Shown here: positions 1-8,299 of the stretch, piece after piece
How the letters are laid out: the number at the start of each line of letters is the position of its first letter
Numbering within the stretch: position 1 is the stretch's first letter
NCBI RefSeq assembly: GCF_900091605.1
Contig: NZ_FMCQ01000006.1
Location: 295,940 to 359,939, forward strand
DNA: 64,000 nt
Direction: 5' to 3'
From: Micromonospora tulbaghiae
GTDB lineage: Bacteria > Actinomycetota > Actinomycetes > Mycobacteriales > Micromonosporaceae
Position numbers and translations under genes: made by a program
The notes under the pieces: generated by a model
The model's database searches: none
Told to the model about the DNA's origin: nothing
What the model saw: only the letters and a program-made list of their open reading frames with translations

Positions 1-126
1 CCGCTGGACGAGGAGGGCGCGCGCAAGATCTTCAAGCTGATCGACGTGCTGGAGGACTGCGACGACGTGCAGAACGTCTACGCCAACTTCGACGTCTCCG
101 ACGAGGTGATGGCCGCCGTCGGCTGA
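1..126 (+). CDS. yebC: YebC/TACO1-family protein, C-terminal end (5' truncated by the window)
   Basis: Only the last 41 codons are present, ending in TGA at 124-126. The reading frame gives an acidic C-terminus with 'KLIDVLEDCDDVQNVYANF', the usual end of YebC/TACO1 proteins. YebC proteins were long annotated as transcription regulators; some act in translation of proline-rich stretches. In most Actinobacteria yebC lies directly upstream of ruvC; here about 30 kb separate them. The 5' part lies outside the window, so length and start cannot be judged. The family call rests on a short but characteristic tail. Confidence 0.85.
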   Translation, partial: PLDEEGARKIFKLIDVLEDCDDVQNVYANFDVSDEVMAAVG

Positions 127-140
127 TCCCGGCCCGACGT

Positions 141-182
141 GCCGAGCGCCGGCCCCCGATCACGGGGTTGCCGGCGCTCGGC
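141..182. terminator. Bidirectional hairpin terminator between yebC and the ABC permease gene
   Basis: A 13-bp perfect stem (GCCGAGCGCCGGC at 141-153 with its complement at 170-182) encloses a 16-nt loop. It lies between two convergent genes, 15 bp after the yebC stop and 11 bp before the end of the permease gene. There is no long T tract, which is usual for GC-rich Actinobacteria. Confidence 0.7.
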
Positions 183-193
183 GTCTCGCGTGG

Positions 194-1255
194 TCAGCCG
201 ATCGGCTCGCGCTGCCGCCACGCCGTCCGCACCGAGGTCCGGCCGTTGGTGCGCAGCAGCGAACCCTCGTAGATCCGCGCCCCGGCGAGCAGGAACCCGG
301 CCGCCGCGAGCAGCAGCAGCGCCAGCGACACGAACGGCTCCCACGGTGCCGCGTCGCCGGTGAACAGCCGTACCGGCATCGCCGTCGGCGACGAGATCGG
401 CAGGTACGACAGGACCCGCATCGCGGCGGCGTTGTCGTTGAGGAACACCACGGCGAAGAACGGCGCCATCACCGCGAGCTGCACCGGGGTGGACGCCCCC
501 GCGATGTCCTCCTGCCGGTTCACCAGCGCCCCGGCGGCCGCCCACATCGCCGCGAGCAGCAGGAAGCCGCACAGGAAGAACGGCACGAACCAGCCGACCG
601 CCGGTGCGATCAGGCTCAGCAGGTCGCCGCCGCCGGTCAGGCGCATCCCGATCAGCGCGGCGGCCGCGATCAGGGTGATCTGCCCCAGCGCCAGCGCGCC
701 CGCGGCGAGGATCTTGCCGGCCAGCAGCGCCCGGGCCGGCACGGCGGCCACCAGGATCTCCACGATCCGGGTCTGCTTCTCCTCGGTGACGCTCTGCGCG
801 ATCTGCAACCCGAACGTCTGGGACATGAAGAAGAAGACGAACGCGAAGGCGAACGGCACCAGATAGGCGGTGAGCGGGTCCACCGCGTCCGGGTCCAGCA
901 GCCGTACCTGCGGTGCCGCGCTGAGCGCGGAGACCACGTCGTCCGGGGCCCGCTCGTCGGCGACCACGACCGGGCCGGACACCACCGCGGCGTCCGCGTC
1001 GCCGTCGCGTACCGCCTGTTCGGCGGCGCCGTCGTCGGCGACCAGCACGACGTCCAGCCCGGCCGCCCGCAGCGGTTCGGCGCCGGCGGCGGTCACCGCC
1101 ACGGTGGACGGTCCGCTGCTCAGCATCGCCGGCACCACTGTGGCGACGACGGCGAGCAGCAGGAAGATCAAAGTGCTGTAGAGGAACGTCTTGTCGCGGA
1201 CCTTGACCTTGATCTCGCGGGCCGCGACCAGCCGGGTGGCCTGGAACGTGTTCAC
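194..1255 (-). CDS. ABC-2 type transporter permease (NatB-like)
   Basis: A 353-residue membrane protein that would form the channel of an ABC exporter. After a short cytoplasmic start there is a first membrane helix (about residues 25-45), then a soluble loop of about 100 residues outside the membrane, then a cluster of five hydrophobic helices including 'FAFAFVFFFMSQTFGLQIA' and 'WFVPFFLCGFLLLAAMWAA'. This is the ABC2_membrane_3 (NatB/YhaP) layout. The GTG start overlaps the stop of the ATPase gene (GTGA), indicating translational coupling. It is the last gene of a four-gene minus-strand unit starting with a sensor kinase. The substrate is unknown; Na+ or drug/peptide export are both possible for the family. 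Confidence 0.88.
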   Translation of the reverse strand: MNTFQATRLVAAREIKVKVRDKTFLYSTLIFLLLAVVATVVPAMLSSGPSTVAVTAAGAEPLRAAGLDVVLVADDGAAEQAVRDGDADAAVVSGPVVVADERAPDDVVSALSAAPQVRLLDPDAVDPLTAYLVPFAFAFVFFFMSQTFGLQIAQSVTEEKQTRIVEILVAAVPARALLAGKILAAGALALGQITLIAAAALIGMRLTGGGDLLSLIAPAVGWFVPFFLCGFLLLAAMWAAAGALVNRQEDIAGASTPVQLAVMAPFFAVVFLNDNAAAMRVLSYLPISSPTAMPVRLFTGDAAPWEPFVSLALLLLAAAGFLLAGARIYEGSLLRTNGRTSVRTAWRQREPIG

Positions 1256-2145
1256 TGGTTGACCTCTCGGAAGATCTCGGCGAGGGACGGGGTGACCGGG
1301 CCGAACGCGCGCACCGGGCCGCGGTCCAGCGCCGCGCGCAGCACCGCCTGGTCGTCGGCGGGCGGGTCCACCTCGAACACGGCGCGCGCGCCGTCGAGGT
1401 CGACCAGCCGCACACCGGGCTGGTCCCGCAGCCAGCCGGCGTCGCCGTCGACCACGATCGAGAACCGGGGCAGCGTGTACGCGGCGCGCAGCTCCTCGCG
1501 GGCGCCGGCGGCCCGGATCGTGCCGCCGGCGATGAGCACCAGGTCGTCGCAGAGCCGTTCCACCACGTCGAGCTGGTGGCTGGAGAACAGCACCGGCGCT
1601 CCGGCGGCGGCCCGTTCCCGCAGCACCGTCACCACCATGTCGACGGCGAGCGGATCGAGCCCGGAGAACGGCTCGTCCAGGATCAGCACCTCCGGGTCGT
1701 GCACCAGCGCGGCGGCGATCTGCGCCCGCTGCTGGTTGCCCAGCGACAGCGTCTCCAGCAGGTCGTCGGCCCGCTCGCCGAGACCGACCCGCTCCAGCAG
1801 CGCGTCGGTACGCCGGCGGGCCCCGGCGGCGTCCAGCCCGTACAGGCGGCCGAGGTGGACCACCTGCTCGCGGGGCGTCATCTTCGGGTAGAGGCCACGT
1901 TCCTCGGGCATGTAGCCGAACCGGGCGCGGGCCTCGCGCGCGAGCGGCTGTCCCCGCCACGTCACCTGCCCGGCGTCCGGGGCGAGCACGCCGAGGATGA
2001 TCCGCATGGTGGTGGTCTTGCCGGCGCCGTTGCCGCCGACGAATCCGGTCATGCGCCCGGCGGTCACGTCGAAGGAGACGTCTTTGAGCACCTGACGGCC
2101 GCCGAAGCTGCGGTCGACGCCGTCGAGGCGGAGCACGCTGGTCAT
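1252..2145 (-). CDS. ABC transporter ATP-binding protein (NatA-like)
   Basis: A 297-residue ATPase that powers the adjacent permease. Walker A is GGNGAGKTT (residues 38-46), the signature is LSLGNQQRAQ (133-142) with the canonical S-G-G-Q partly replaced, Walker B is VLILDEP (153-159), and the switch His lies in LFSSHQ. The 'GYMPEERGLYPKMTP' stretch is typical of NatA/YhaQ-type ATPases, and a C-terminal accessory region of about 90 residues follows the ATPase core. The gene follows the response regulator gene with an 81-bp gap and overlaps the permease gene by 4 nt. The two-component system probably controls this exporter, as in many antibiotic-sensing Bce/Lia-type units; the inducer is not known. 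Confidence 0.92.
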   Translation of the reverse strand: MTSVLRLDGVDRSFGGRQVLKDVSFDVTAGRMTGFVGGNGAGKTTTMRIILGVLAPDAGQVTWRGQPLAREARARFGYMPEERGLYPKMTPREQVVHLGRLYGLDAAGARRRTDALLERVGLGERADDLLETLSLGNQQRAQIAAALVHDPEVLILDEPFSGLDPLAVDMVVTVLRERAAAGAPVLFSSHQLDVVERLCDDLVLIAGGTIRAAGAREELRAAYTLPRFSIVVDGDAGWLRDQPGVRLVDLDGARAVFEVDPPADDQAVLRAALDRGPVRAFGPVTPSLAEIFREVNQ

Positions 2146-2226
2146 GATCCCGACGCTACGGGCGGTCCTGGCCCCCGTCGTCCCACCACGGGGCGATCAT
2201 GGGGTCCGTCGCACGGCGGACGGGCG

Positions 2227-2904
2227 TCATCCGCCGGGCCGCACCACCCCGTGCTCGTACGCGAACACCACCGCCTGCACCCGGTCGCGCAGCCCGAGCT
2301 TGGCCAGCACGCGGCTGACGTGGGTCTTCACAGTCGCCTCCCCGACGCGCAGGACGTCCGCGATCTCGGCGTTGCTGGCCCCCCGCGCGACGAGTTCCAG
2401 CACCTCGCGCTCGCGTGGCGTCAGGTCCGCGGTCGCGGCGTCGTACCGGGGGTCCGGCGGCACCGCGCCGGGACGGGCGAACGTGGAGATCACCCGCCGG
2501 GTGAGGGCCGGCGCGATCAACCCTTCGCCGCGCGCCACCACCCGGACCGCCTCGATCAGGTCCTCCGGGGTGCCGTTCTTGAGCAGGAAGCCGCTCGCCC
2601 CGGCGCGCAGCGCGGCGAACAGGTAGTCGTCGCGGTCGAACGTGGTGAGGATCAGCACCGCCGGCCCGCCCGGCGTCGCGTCCCCGGTGATGCGGCGGGT
2701 GGCCTCCAGCCCGTCGAGCACCGGCATCTCCACATCCATCAGGACCACGTCCGGCCGCAGCGCGGTCGCCATCGACACGGCGCGCTGCCCGTCGGCGGCC
2801 TCGCCGACCACCTCGATGTCGTCCTCGATCTCCAGGATCACCCGGAAACCGGTCCGGACCAGGTGCTGGTCGTCGACGAGCAGCACCCGCACCGGCGCGC
2901 TCAC
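2227..2904 (-). CDS. NarL/LuxR-family response regulator
   Basis: A 225-residue transcription regulator with an N-terminal receiver domain (residues 5-120) and a C-terminal LuxR-type helix-turn-helix (about 155-215). The acidic pocket is VDD (10-12), the phospho-acceptor is Asp57 in VVLMD, and the conserved Lys lies in FLLKNG. The HTH reads LTPREREVLELVARGASNAEI. The GTG start overlaps the stop of the kinase gene by 4 nt, so the two are a cognate pair. The likely target is the downstream ABC exporter and possibly its own operon. Confidence 0.95.
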   Translation of the reverse strand: MSAPVRVLLVDDQHLVRTGFRVILEIEDDIEVVGEAADGQRAVSMATALRPDVVLMDVEMPVLDGLEATRRITGDATPGGPAVLILTTFDRDDYLFAALRAGASGFLLKNGTPEDLIEAVRVVARGEGLIAPALTRRVISTFARPGAVPPDPRYDAATADLTPREREVLELVARGASNAEIADVLRVGEATVKTHVSRVLAKLGLRDRVQAVVFAYEHGVVRPGG

Positions 2905-4190
2905 GCCGCCCGCCCGGCTGCTTCGACCGGCAGCGGCATGCGGGCCCGGACCCGGAACCCGCCGCCGGGGCGCGGCCCGGCCTCCACCTCACCGCCGTGC
3001 GCGGCGACCCGCTCCCGCATGCCGATCAGGCCCAGCCCGGCCCCGCCGGCCGGTACGCCGCCGTGTCCGTCGTCGCTCACGTCGATCTCCAGTTCCCTCG
3101 CCAGATAGCGGATCCGCACGTCCAGCGTGGTGGCGTGGGCATGCTTGACCACGTTCGTCACCGCCTCCTGCACGATCCGGTACGCCGCCTGCGACACCGA
3201 GCGGGGCAGCGGCGCCGGTTCCCCGTACACCCCGAGTTCGGCCCGCAGCCCGGTGTCCCGCGCCCGGTCGACGAGCGCGGCGACCTGGTCGATGCCGGCG
3301 GTGTCCTCCGGCGCGGCGGCCGCGCCGGCCGCGGCGGCCGGGTCGCGCAGCACGCCGAGCATCCGGCGCAGCTCGTCGACCGAGGTGCGGGCCGTCTCCT
3401 CGATCGCGGCCAGGGCGGTCCGCGCCTTGTCCCGGTCCCGGTCGAACACGCGCCGGCACGCGGCGGCCTGCACGCCCATCACCGACACGTGGTGGGCGAC
3501 CACGTCGTGCAGCTCGCGGGCGATGCGGACCCGCTCACCCATCACCGCGCGCTCGCGCGCCTCGACCTGTGACCGGCGCAGTTGCTCGGCCTGCTCCCGC
3601 AGTTCGTGCCGGCGACGCGCGGCCACCCAGGCGGTCTGGCCGGCGTAGTAGGCGAACCCGAAGAACAGCACGTTGTAGAGGACGCCGTTCACCACGGCGG
3701 CGAGCACCGGCGGCACCGGACCGGCGGCGTCGGCGAAGGAGGCCGCCGAGATCTGGTCGGCCCGCAGCGCGAGGGACAGCGCGAGCCAGCCGAACATCGC
3801 CACGATGATGCCGGCCCGGAGCCGCCCGGCCAGCCGCCGGTCGGCGCCCCACGCGCCGAGCGTGAAGAGGGCGGCGAACAGCGCGCCCGACGGGAGCTGG
3901 GCCAGCGGGACGGCCCGCGCCTGCCCGGCGACGAAGGCGATCGAGACGAGCACCGCGACGGTGGCGGGCCACCGCCGCCGTACGGCCAGCGGTGCGGTCA
4001 CCGCGACGGTCCACCAGACCTGCTCGGCCACGCTCGGCGGCGGCCCGAGCAGGAACGCCCCGGTGCTGTGCGCCAGGGTCAGCTCGAACAGGGCCAGCAC
4101 GGTGACCGCGAGCCCGATCCAGAGGTCGGCACGGAACTGCGCGGCGGTGGGAGCCGGCCGTCGCCAGGCGGTGGTGGGTGCGGTGCTCAC
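2901..4190 (-). CDS. NarL-type sensor histidine kinase (HisKA_3)
   Basis: A 429-residue membrane sensor. The N-terminal half (residues 20-190) holds about five to six hydrophobic helices with little between them, so the stimulus is probably sensed in or at the membrane. A short linker coiled coil (192-215, 'RRHELREQAEQLRRSQVEA') leads to the HisKA_3 dimerisation box with the phospho-acceptor His228 in ARELHDVVAHH. The ATPase domain ends the protein with 'DDGHGGVPAGGAGLGL'. The N-terminal Pro/Ala tract and GTG start at 4190 are plausible. It is the first gene of the unit kinase-regulator-ATPase-permease. Close relatives include LiaS/DesK-like intramembrane sensors. Confidence 0.93.
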   Translation of the reverse strand: MSTAPTTAWRRPAPTAAQFRADLWIGLAVTVLALFELTLAHSTGAFLLGPPPSVAEQVWWTVAVTAPLAVRRRWPATVAVLVSIAFVAGQARAVPLAQLPSGALFAALFTLGAWGADRRLAGRLRAGIIVAMFGWLALSLALRADQISAASFADAAGPVPPVLAAVVNGVLYNVLFFGFAYYAGQTAWVAARRRHELREQAEQLRRSQVEARERAVMGERVRIARELHDVVAHHVSVMGVQAAACRRVFDRDRDKARTALAAIEETARTSVDELRRMLGVLRDPAAAAGAAAAPEDTAGIDQVAALVDRARDTGLRAELGVYGEPAPLPRSVSQAAYRIVQEAVTNVVKHAHATTLDVRIRYLARELEIDVSDDGHGGVPAGGAGLGLIGMRERVAAHGGEVEAGPRPGGGFRVRARMPLPVEAAGRAA

Positions 4191-4277
4191 CGTACGACCA
4201 TGCCACCGGCCGGGCCGCCGTGGTGCCCGGGGCGTAATCGGGTGGGCCGGACGACAGCCGCGACGTAGCCTGCCGGG

Positions 4278-4838
4278 ATGTTCGTGCCCGATCTGCCGAT
4301 ACGCACCGACCGGCTGCTGCTACGCGCCTTCACCGCCGGCGACCTCGCGGTGCTCCGGGACTACCGGGGCCGCCCGGAGGTCACCCGGTTCCTCTACCAC
4401 GAGCCGTACGACGACGCCGCCGCCCGGGCCGCGATCGACCGGCTGGTCCGGCGGACCGCGCTGCGCGCTCCCGGCGACGTGCTCAACCTGGCGGTGACGC
4501 TGGCGGACACCGGTGAGTTCGTCGGCGACGTGCTGCTGAGCTGGATCAGCGGGGAGCACCGGCAGGGCGAGATCGGATACGTGGCGCACCCCGATCACAC
4601 CGGCCGGGGCTACGTCACCGAGGCGGCCCGGGAGATGCTGCGGGTCGGATTCGAAGGGCTGGGGCTGCACCGGATCGTCGGCCGGCTGGACGCCCGCAAC
4701 ACCGCGTCGGCCCGGGTGCTGGAGCGGCTGGGAATGCGCCGGGAGGCGCACCTGCGGGAGAACGAGTTCGTCAAGGGGGAGTGGGCCGACGAGGTGGTCT
4801 ACGCGCTGCTGGTCCGTGAGTGGCGGGCGGCGGCCTGA
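4278..4838 (+). CDS. GNAT acetyltransferase, RimJ/RimL type
   Basis: A 186-residue single-domain N-acetyltransferase. It opens with the RimJ/RimL-type strand 'IRTDRLLLRAF', has the acetyl-CoA binding turn in 'HPDHTGRGYVTEAAREML' (about 115-132), and closes with 'NTASARVLERLGMRREAHL' and 'GEWADEVVYALL'. This subfamily acetylates ribosomal protein N-termini, antibiotics or small metabolites; the substrate cannot be read from sequence. It is transcribed away from the kinase gene with an 87-bp gap and is followed by a strong hairpin, so it is probably monocistronic. Confidence 0.88.
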   Translation: MFVPDLPIRTDRLLLRAFTAGDLAVLRDYRGRPEVTRFLYHEPYDDAAARAAIDRLVRRTALRAPGDVLNLAVTLADTGEFVGDVLLSWISGEHRQGEIGYVAHPDHTGRGYVTEAAREMLRVGFEGLGLHRIVGRLDARNTASARVLERLGMRREAHLRENEFVKGEWADEVVYALLVREWRAAA

Positions 4839-4850
4839 GCGACTGCGGGC

Positions 4851-4878
4851 GCGGGCCCGGCGCGACGGCCGGGCCCGC
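4851..4878. terminator. Hairpin terminator between convergent genes
   Basis: An 11-bp perfect stem (GCGGGCCCGGC at 4851-4861 with 4868-4878) and a 6-nt loop lie between the acetyltransferase stop and the end of the minus-strand secreted-protein gene. It can serve both transcripts. Confidence 0.7.
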
Positions 4879-4884
4879 CACCCC

Positions 4885-5484
4885 TCAGCAGCAGCCCCGC
4901 CGGAACGACCGCTCGACGTACGACGCCAGACCGGCGGAGTAGAAGCCGACCCCGGGCCGGATCGGGTGGTCGCTGAACAGCTCGACCCGCGACCCGAACC
5001 GGACCAGGTAGGCGTCGGCGTCCCCTGCGTCGTTGCGGATCATGCGGCCGCGCGGCCCGTAGATGCGCTCCAGCTCGGCGAAGGACATCCCGACCGACCC
5101 GCCGGCCGGGGAACGCGGCGGGGCGGTGGCCGTGCCGACGGACACGAGCCGGCCGTCCCGGAAGGTCAGCATGATCGCCCCGGCCCAGGAGCCGGTGACA
5201 CCGGCGTGCACGATTCCGGGACAGCCCGGCGCGGTCCAGTCGATCAGCCCGGCCGCGACGAGCCGGTCCAGCCGGACGCCGATCCGGTACGGCCCGGCGC
5301 CACGGACGCTGAGCACCTCGTTCTCCGCGACGGTCGACCGCACGCGGGCAGGCGTGCCGTCGCCGCCGCCGGCGGCCGCCGGGTGCGCGGGCGCGGCGGA
5401 GGCGGCCGGCGCGCCGACGGTGACCGGCGCGATCCCGGCCAGCGCCAGCAGACCGGCGAGGATGGTGGACGGGAGACGGTTCAT
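4885..5484 (-). CDS. Secreted protein of unknown function
   Basis: A 199-residue protein with a Sec signal peptide: MNR, a hydrophobic core 'TILAGLLALAGIAPVTVGA' and an Ala-rich cleavage region near residue 30. The mature part is about 165 residues, with an alternating hydrophobic pattern and the conserved-looking stretch 'MSFAELERIYGPRGRMI'; it ends in Cys-Cys. No catalytic motif was recognised. The SD-like GGAG precedes the ATG. The gene is divergent from the Ser/Thr kinase gene, sharing a promoter region of about 120 bp, so a role in the same envelope response is possible but unproven. Confidence 0.75.
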   Translation of the reverse strand: MNRLPSTILAGLLALAGIAPVTVGAPAASAAPAHPAAAGGGDGTPARVRSTVAENEVLSVRGAGPYRIGVRLDRLVAAGLIDWTAPGCPGIVHAGVTGSWAGAIMLTFRDGRLVSVGTATAPPRSPAGGSVGMSFAELERIYGPRGRMIRNDAGDADAYLVRFGSRVELFSDHPIRPGVGFYSAGLASYVERSFRRGCC

Positions 5485-5603
5485 GGTGGATCTCCTTCGG
5501 TCGGGTTCTCCTGTCCTGTTGGTCTCCGGCGGGACCGGTTCGGTTCGGTGGATCGTCTACCGTCGAGGTGACGGCCCGGGGTGACGGTCCCGGAGGTGGT
5601 GCG

Positions 5604-7016
5604 ATGATCACGCCGGCGCGGATCGGGGCGTACCGGGTGGAGCGTCTGCTCGGGACGGGGTCCTTCGCCACGGTCTGGCTCGCGTACGACCCGGCGCTCG
5701 CGGACCGGGTGGCGATCAAGGTCCTGGCCGAGAACTGGAGCCACGACCTGCGGGTGCGGGAACGGTTCCTCGACGAGGCGCGGCTGTTGCGGCGGCTGGA
5801 CCACCACCGCCTGGTCCGGGTGCACGCCGTGGGGGAGTTGCCCGACGGCCGTCCGTACGCCGTGCTGGCCTGGGCGGACGGCGGCAGCCTGCGGGACCGG
5901 CTGGCACACGGTCCGCTGCCGGTGGGACGGGCGCTGACGGTGCTCGACGAGATCGCGGCGGGCGTGGCGGTGCTGCACCGGCACCGGGTGGTGCACCGTG
6001 ACCTCACGCCGAGCAACGTCCTGTTCCACTCGGCGCCCGGCGGCGACCGGGTGCTCGTCGCCGACCTCGGGCTGGCCAAGGCGCTCGCCTCCGCCTCCGG
6101 GCTGACCGCGCGGGCCGGCACGCCCGGCTACATGGCGCCCGAGCAGGACGACCCGCTCGCCGTCGTCGACACCCGCGCCGACGTGTTCGGGCTGGGCCGC
6201 CTCGGGCTGCGGCTCCTCGGCCGGGAACGTCCACCGGCCGGTTCGGCCGACGGCCGGACGGCCGGCTCGCCGCTGCGTGCCGGGGTGCCCGCCGCTGTGG
6301 ACATGGTGCTGCGGACCGCCACCGCCCTGCGCCCCGCCGACCGCTACCCGGACGCGGACGCGTTCCGGCAGGCGCTGCGACGCGCGGTGGAGGGCGTGCC
6401 GGCGGGTGACGACGCGTGGCGCGCGGTGGAGGATGACGCACCCGCGGGTGGCGGCGCGCGGCGCGCGCCCCGGCCGCGCCTGCTCTCCGCGGTGGCGGCG
6501 GTCGCGGTGACGCTCGCCGTCGCCGCCACGAGCGCGGGGGACGCGGTCCGCCCCGCCCCGGCCGGTGCGGTGGGCCGCAGCGGGCCGCTGACAGTGGTCC
6601 TGCCGGCCGGCTGGCGGGCCGAGGGGACCGGCTGGGCAGGACGGTACGGCGACGACGGCGACCTCGAACCGGCGCTGGTGATCTCCCCGGACCCCGGGAA
6701 CTGGGCGGCCGACCCGACGCTGCCCGGTGCCTTCGTCGGCCTCTCCACCGGTGCGGAGGGCCGGGCCGGTCCGGCGGCCTTCCTCACCGGACGGGCCCAC
6801 GCGGACTGTGCCGCGGCTGCGCCGCGTCGCAGCCGGCCGGGTGGCGTCGACTGGACGGTCGTCACGTACGCCTGCCCCACCGGCCGCCCGGTGATCGTCG
6901 AGGCGGCCGCGCCGGCCACCGGCCGCGCCGGTCTGCTCTACGTCCAGCTCGTGCCGCCGCCGGACGCGGGCGCGGACTTCGTCGACCGCGTGCTCGCCGG
7001 GGTGCGGGCCGGGTAG
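5604..7016 (+). CDS. Membrane-bound eukaryotic-like Ser/Thr protein kinase
   Basis: A 470-residue kinase. The catalytic domain (about residues 8-265) has the Gly loop GTGSFATVW (17-25), Lys39 in VAIKV, the catalytic loop HRDLTPSN with Asp133 and Asn138, DLG (154-156) in place of DFG, and GTPGYMAPE. One membrane helix (about 292-312) separates it from an extracytoplasmic domain of about 155 residues with two Cys, which resembles no PASTA sensor. ATG 5604 is chosen because GGAGGT lies 7 nt upstream; a GTG at 5568 in frame is less likely. The protein should phosphorylate cytoplasmic targets in response to an outside signal. Confidence 0.93.
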   Translation: MITPARIGAYRVERLLGTGSFATVWLAYDPALADRVAIKVLAENWSHDLRVRERFLDEARLLRRLDHHRLVRVHAVGELPDGRPYAVLAWADGGSLRDRLAHGPLPVGRALTVLDEIAAGVAVLHRHRVVHRDLTPSNVLFHSAPGGDRVLVADLGLAKALASASGLTARAGTPGYMAPEQDDPLAVVDTRADVFGLGRLGLRLLGRERPPAGSADGRTAGSPLRAGVPAAVDMVLRTATALRPADRYPDADAFRQALRRAVEGVPAGDDAWRAVEDDAPAGGGARRAPRPRLLSAVAAVAVTLAVAATSAGDAVRPAPAGAVGRSGPLTVVLPAGWRAEGTGWAGRYGDDGDLEPALVISPDPGNWAADPTLPGAFVGLSTGAEGRAGPAAFLTGRAHADCAAAAPRRSRPGGVDWTVVTYACPTGRPVIVEAAAPATGRAGLLYVQLVPPPDAGADFVDRVLAGVRAG

Positions 7017-7025
7017 GCGGCGCGC

Positions 7026-7595
7026 TCAGACCACCACCACAGTGATCGGGTACGCGCGGCCGCCCTGCGGGACGGTGACCACTACCGTGCCGGTGCGCAC
7101 GAACCGGATGTCCACCACACCGGCCTCGTAGCTGCGCGAGACCAGGTCCTCCCGGTCCACTGTGACCTCGCCCGGCCCGATCCCCTCGATGCGCAGTATC
7201 CCGCCGGCGGCGAAACAGAGGGACTTCAGCAGCGCCAGCTCGGTCTCGGCGAGCACCAGGTCGTAGCGGACCGGGCCGAAGCACGCGGCCGGGGCCGTGG
7301 TGCGTACCGACGGGGTGGGCCGGGTGGCCCGGGGCACGACCGGCGGTCGTGACCGCGTACCCGGGCTCGTCGGCGCGGCCCCGGACGGTTCCGGGACCGG
7401 CGTGCTCGCGCCTCGCGGAGCCGGGGTGGGGCCGGGCGGGGTCGCGGCGGTGGGCGGCGCGACGGCGACGGCGCTGGTCACCGCCGGCCGTACCGGCAGC
7501 GGCGACACGGGGTGGTCGGCGCAGGCGGGCGTCCCGGCGAGGGCGACGAGGGCGACGGCCGCGACACGGCATCGCCGGCGGACCGGGTCAGGCAT
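7026..7595 (-). CDS. Probable secreted lipoprotein, sigma-factor linked
   Basis: A 189-residue protein starting MPDPVRRRC followed by a hydrophobic stretch and Cys25 in 'LAGTPACADH', a loose lipobox. A Pro/Thr/Ala-rich linker (about 30-90) is followed by a compact C-terminal domain of about 95 residues with two Cys and strands such as 'VTVDREDLVSRSYEAGVV'. The gene overlaps the end of the ECF sigma gene by 8 nt and must be co-translated with it. That position suits an anti-sigma or sensor role, but the protein lacks an internal membrane helix and a cytoplasmic ZAS-like domain, so no such function is assigned. Confidence 0.75.
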   Translation of the reverse strand: MPDPVRRRCRVAAVALVALAGTPACADHPVSPLPVRPAVTSAVAVAPPTAATPPGPTPAPRGASTPVPEPSGAAPTSPGTRSRPPVVPRATRPTPSVRTTAPAACFGPVRYDLVLAETELALLKSLCFAAGGILRIEGIGPGEVTVDREDLVSRSYEAGVVDIRFVRTGTVVVTVPQGGRAYPITVVVV

Positions 7596-8127
7596 CGGAG
7601 AGCCGCCGCCGGAGCTGCCGGCGGGCCTCGTGGATCCGCGACTTCACCGTCCCCTCCGGCACGCCGAGCAGGCCGGCGATGTCCCGGTAGCTGAGTTCGA
7701 GCACGTCCCGCAGGGTCACCGCCTCGGCGAGGTCCGGCGGGACCGCGTCGAGCGCGTCGAGCAGGTCGAGCCGGGTGCCGGCCACCACGCTGGTCCGGCG
7801 TGGGTCGGGCCGGTCCGGCAGCGGTACGCCGCCGGCCTCCCGCTGCCACCGCCGCCGCAACGTGCGGTAGGTGGACCGGGCCCGGTTGGCGGTGATCCGG
7901 TACAGCCAGGTGTCGAACGACGAGCGGCCCTCGAACCCGGTGATCGCGTGGGCGAGCGCGAGCAGCGCGTCCTGGCAGGCCTCCTCGGCGTCCTGCCGGT
8001 GGGGCAGCAGCCGGGCGCACTGCCGCAGCACCTCCGGCCGCACGGCGGCCAGCAGGGCGTCGAGGGCCTCGCGGTCGCCGCGTGCCGCCGACCGGGCCAG
8101 CTCGTCCGTGCCGTCGGGGAGGGGCAT
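7588..8127 (-). CDS. ECF-type RNA polymerase sigma factor
   Basis: A 179-residue sigma-70 family protein with only regions 2 and 4. Region 2 includes 'DAEEACQDALLALAHAI' and 'SSFDTWLYRITANRARS'; region 4 is 'VTLRDVLELSYRDIAGLLGVPEGTVKSRIHEARRQL'-like, its HTH lying near residues 135-170. An upstream in-frame ATG at 8241 would add 38 Pro/Gly-rich residues; ATG 8127 matches the family N-terminus better. No classic anti-sigma gene is adjacent; the overlapping downstream gene encodes a probable lipoprotein. Confidence 0.9.
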   Translation of the reverse strand: MPLPDGTDELARSAARGDREALDALLAAVRPEVLRQCARLLPHRQDAEEACQDALLALAHAITGFEGRSSFDTWLYRITANRARSTYRTLRRRWQREAGGVPLPDRPDPRRTSVVAGTRLDLLDALDAVPPDLAEAVTLRDVLELSYRDIAGLLGVPEGTVKSRIHEARRQLRRRLSDA

Positions 8128-8218
8128 CAGGGGCGTCCCAGTGCTCGCCGTTGGTCCTGCCACCAGGCTATGCCCCGGGAGGCGGTGCCGCCCCGGCCGA
8201 GTCGGGCAGCCGACGGCG

Positions 8219-8288
8219 TCTCGCCCCGGCGCCGACGGCACCGGGGCGAGAAGGGGAGTCGGTCCGGCGGCCTCTCGACCGCCGGACC
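8219..8288 (-). terminator. Two tandem hairpins ending the PadR-HAAS transcript
   Basis: Reading the minus strand after the stop at 8300, a 10-bp stem (8261-8270 with 8279-8288, 8-nt loop) is followed by an 11-bp stem (8219-8229 with 8241-8251). Both are perfect. Together they should separate the PadR/HAAS unit from the sigma-factor unit, which starts at 8127 in the same direction. Confidence 0.65.
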
Positions 8289-8299
8289 GGAGCGGTGCG

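Noticed and set aside
7026..7595. Calling the sigma-linked lipoprotein an anti-sigma factor
   Set aside because: It has no cytoplasmic anti-sigma domain or internal membrane helix, only a signal sequence and outer domain.
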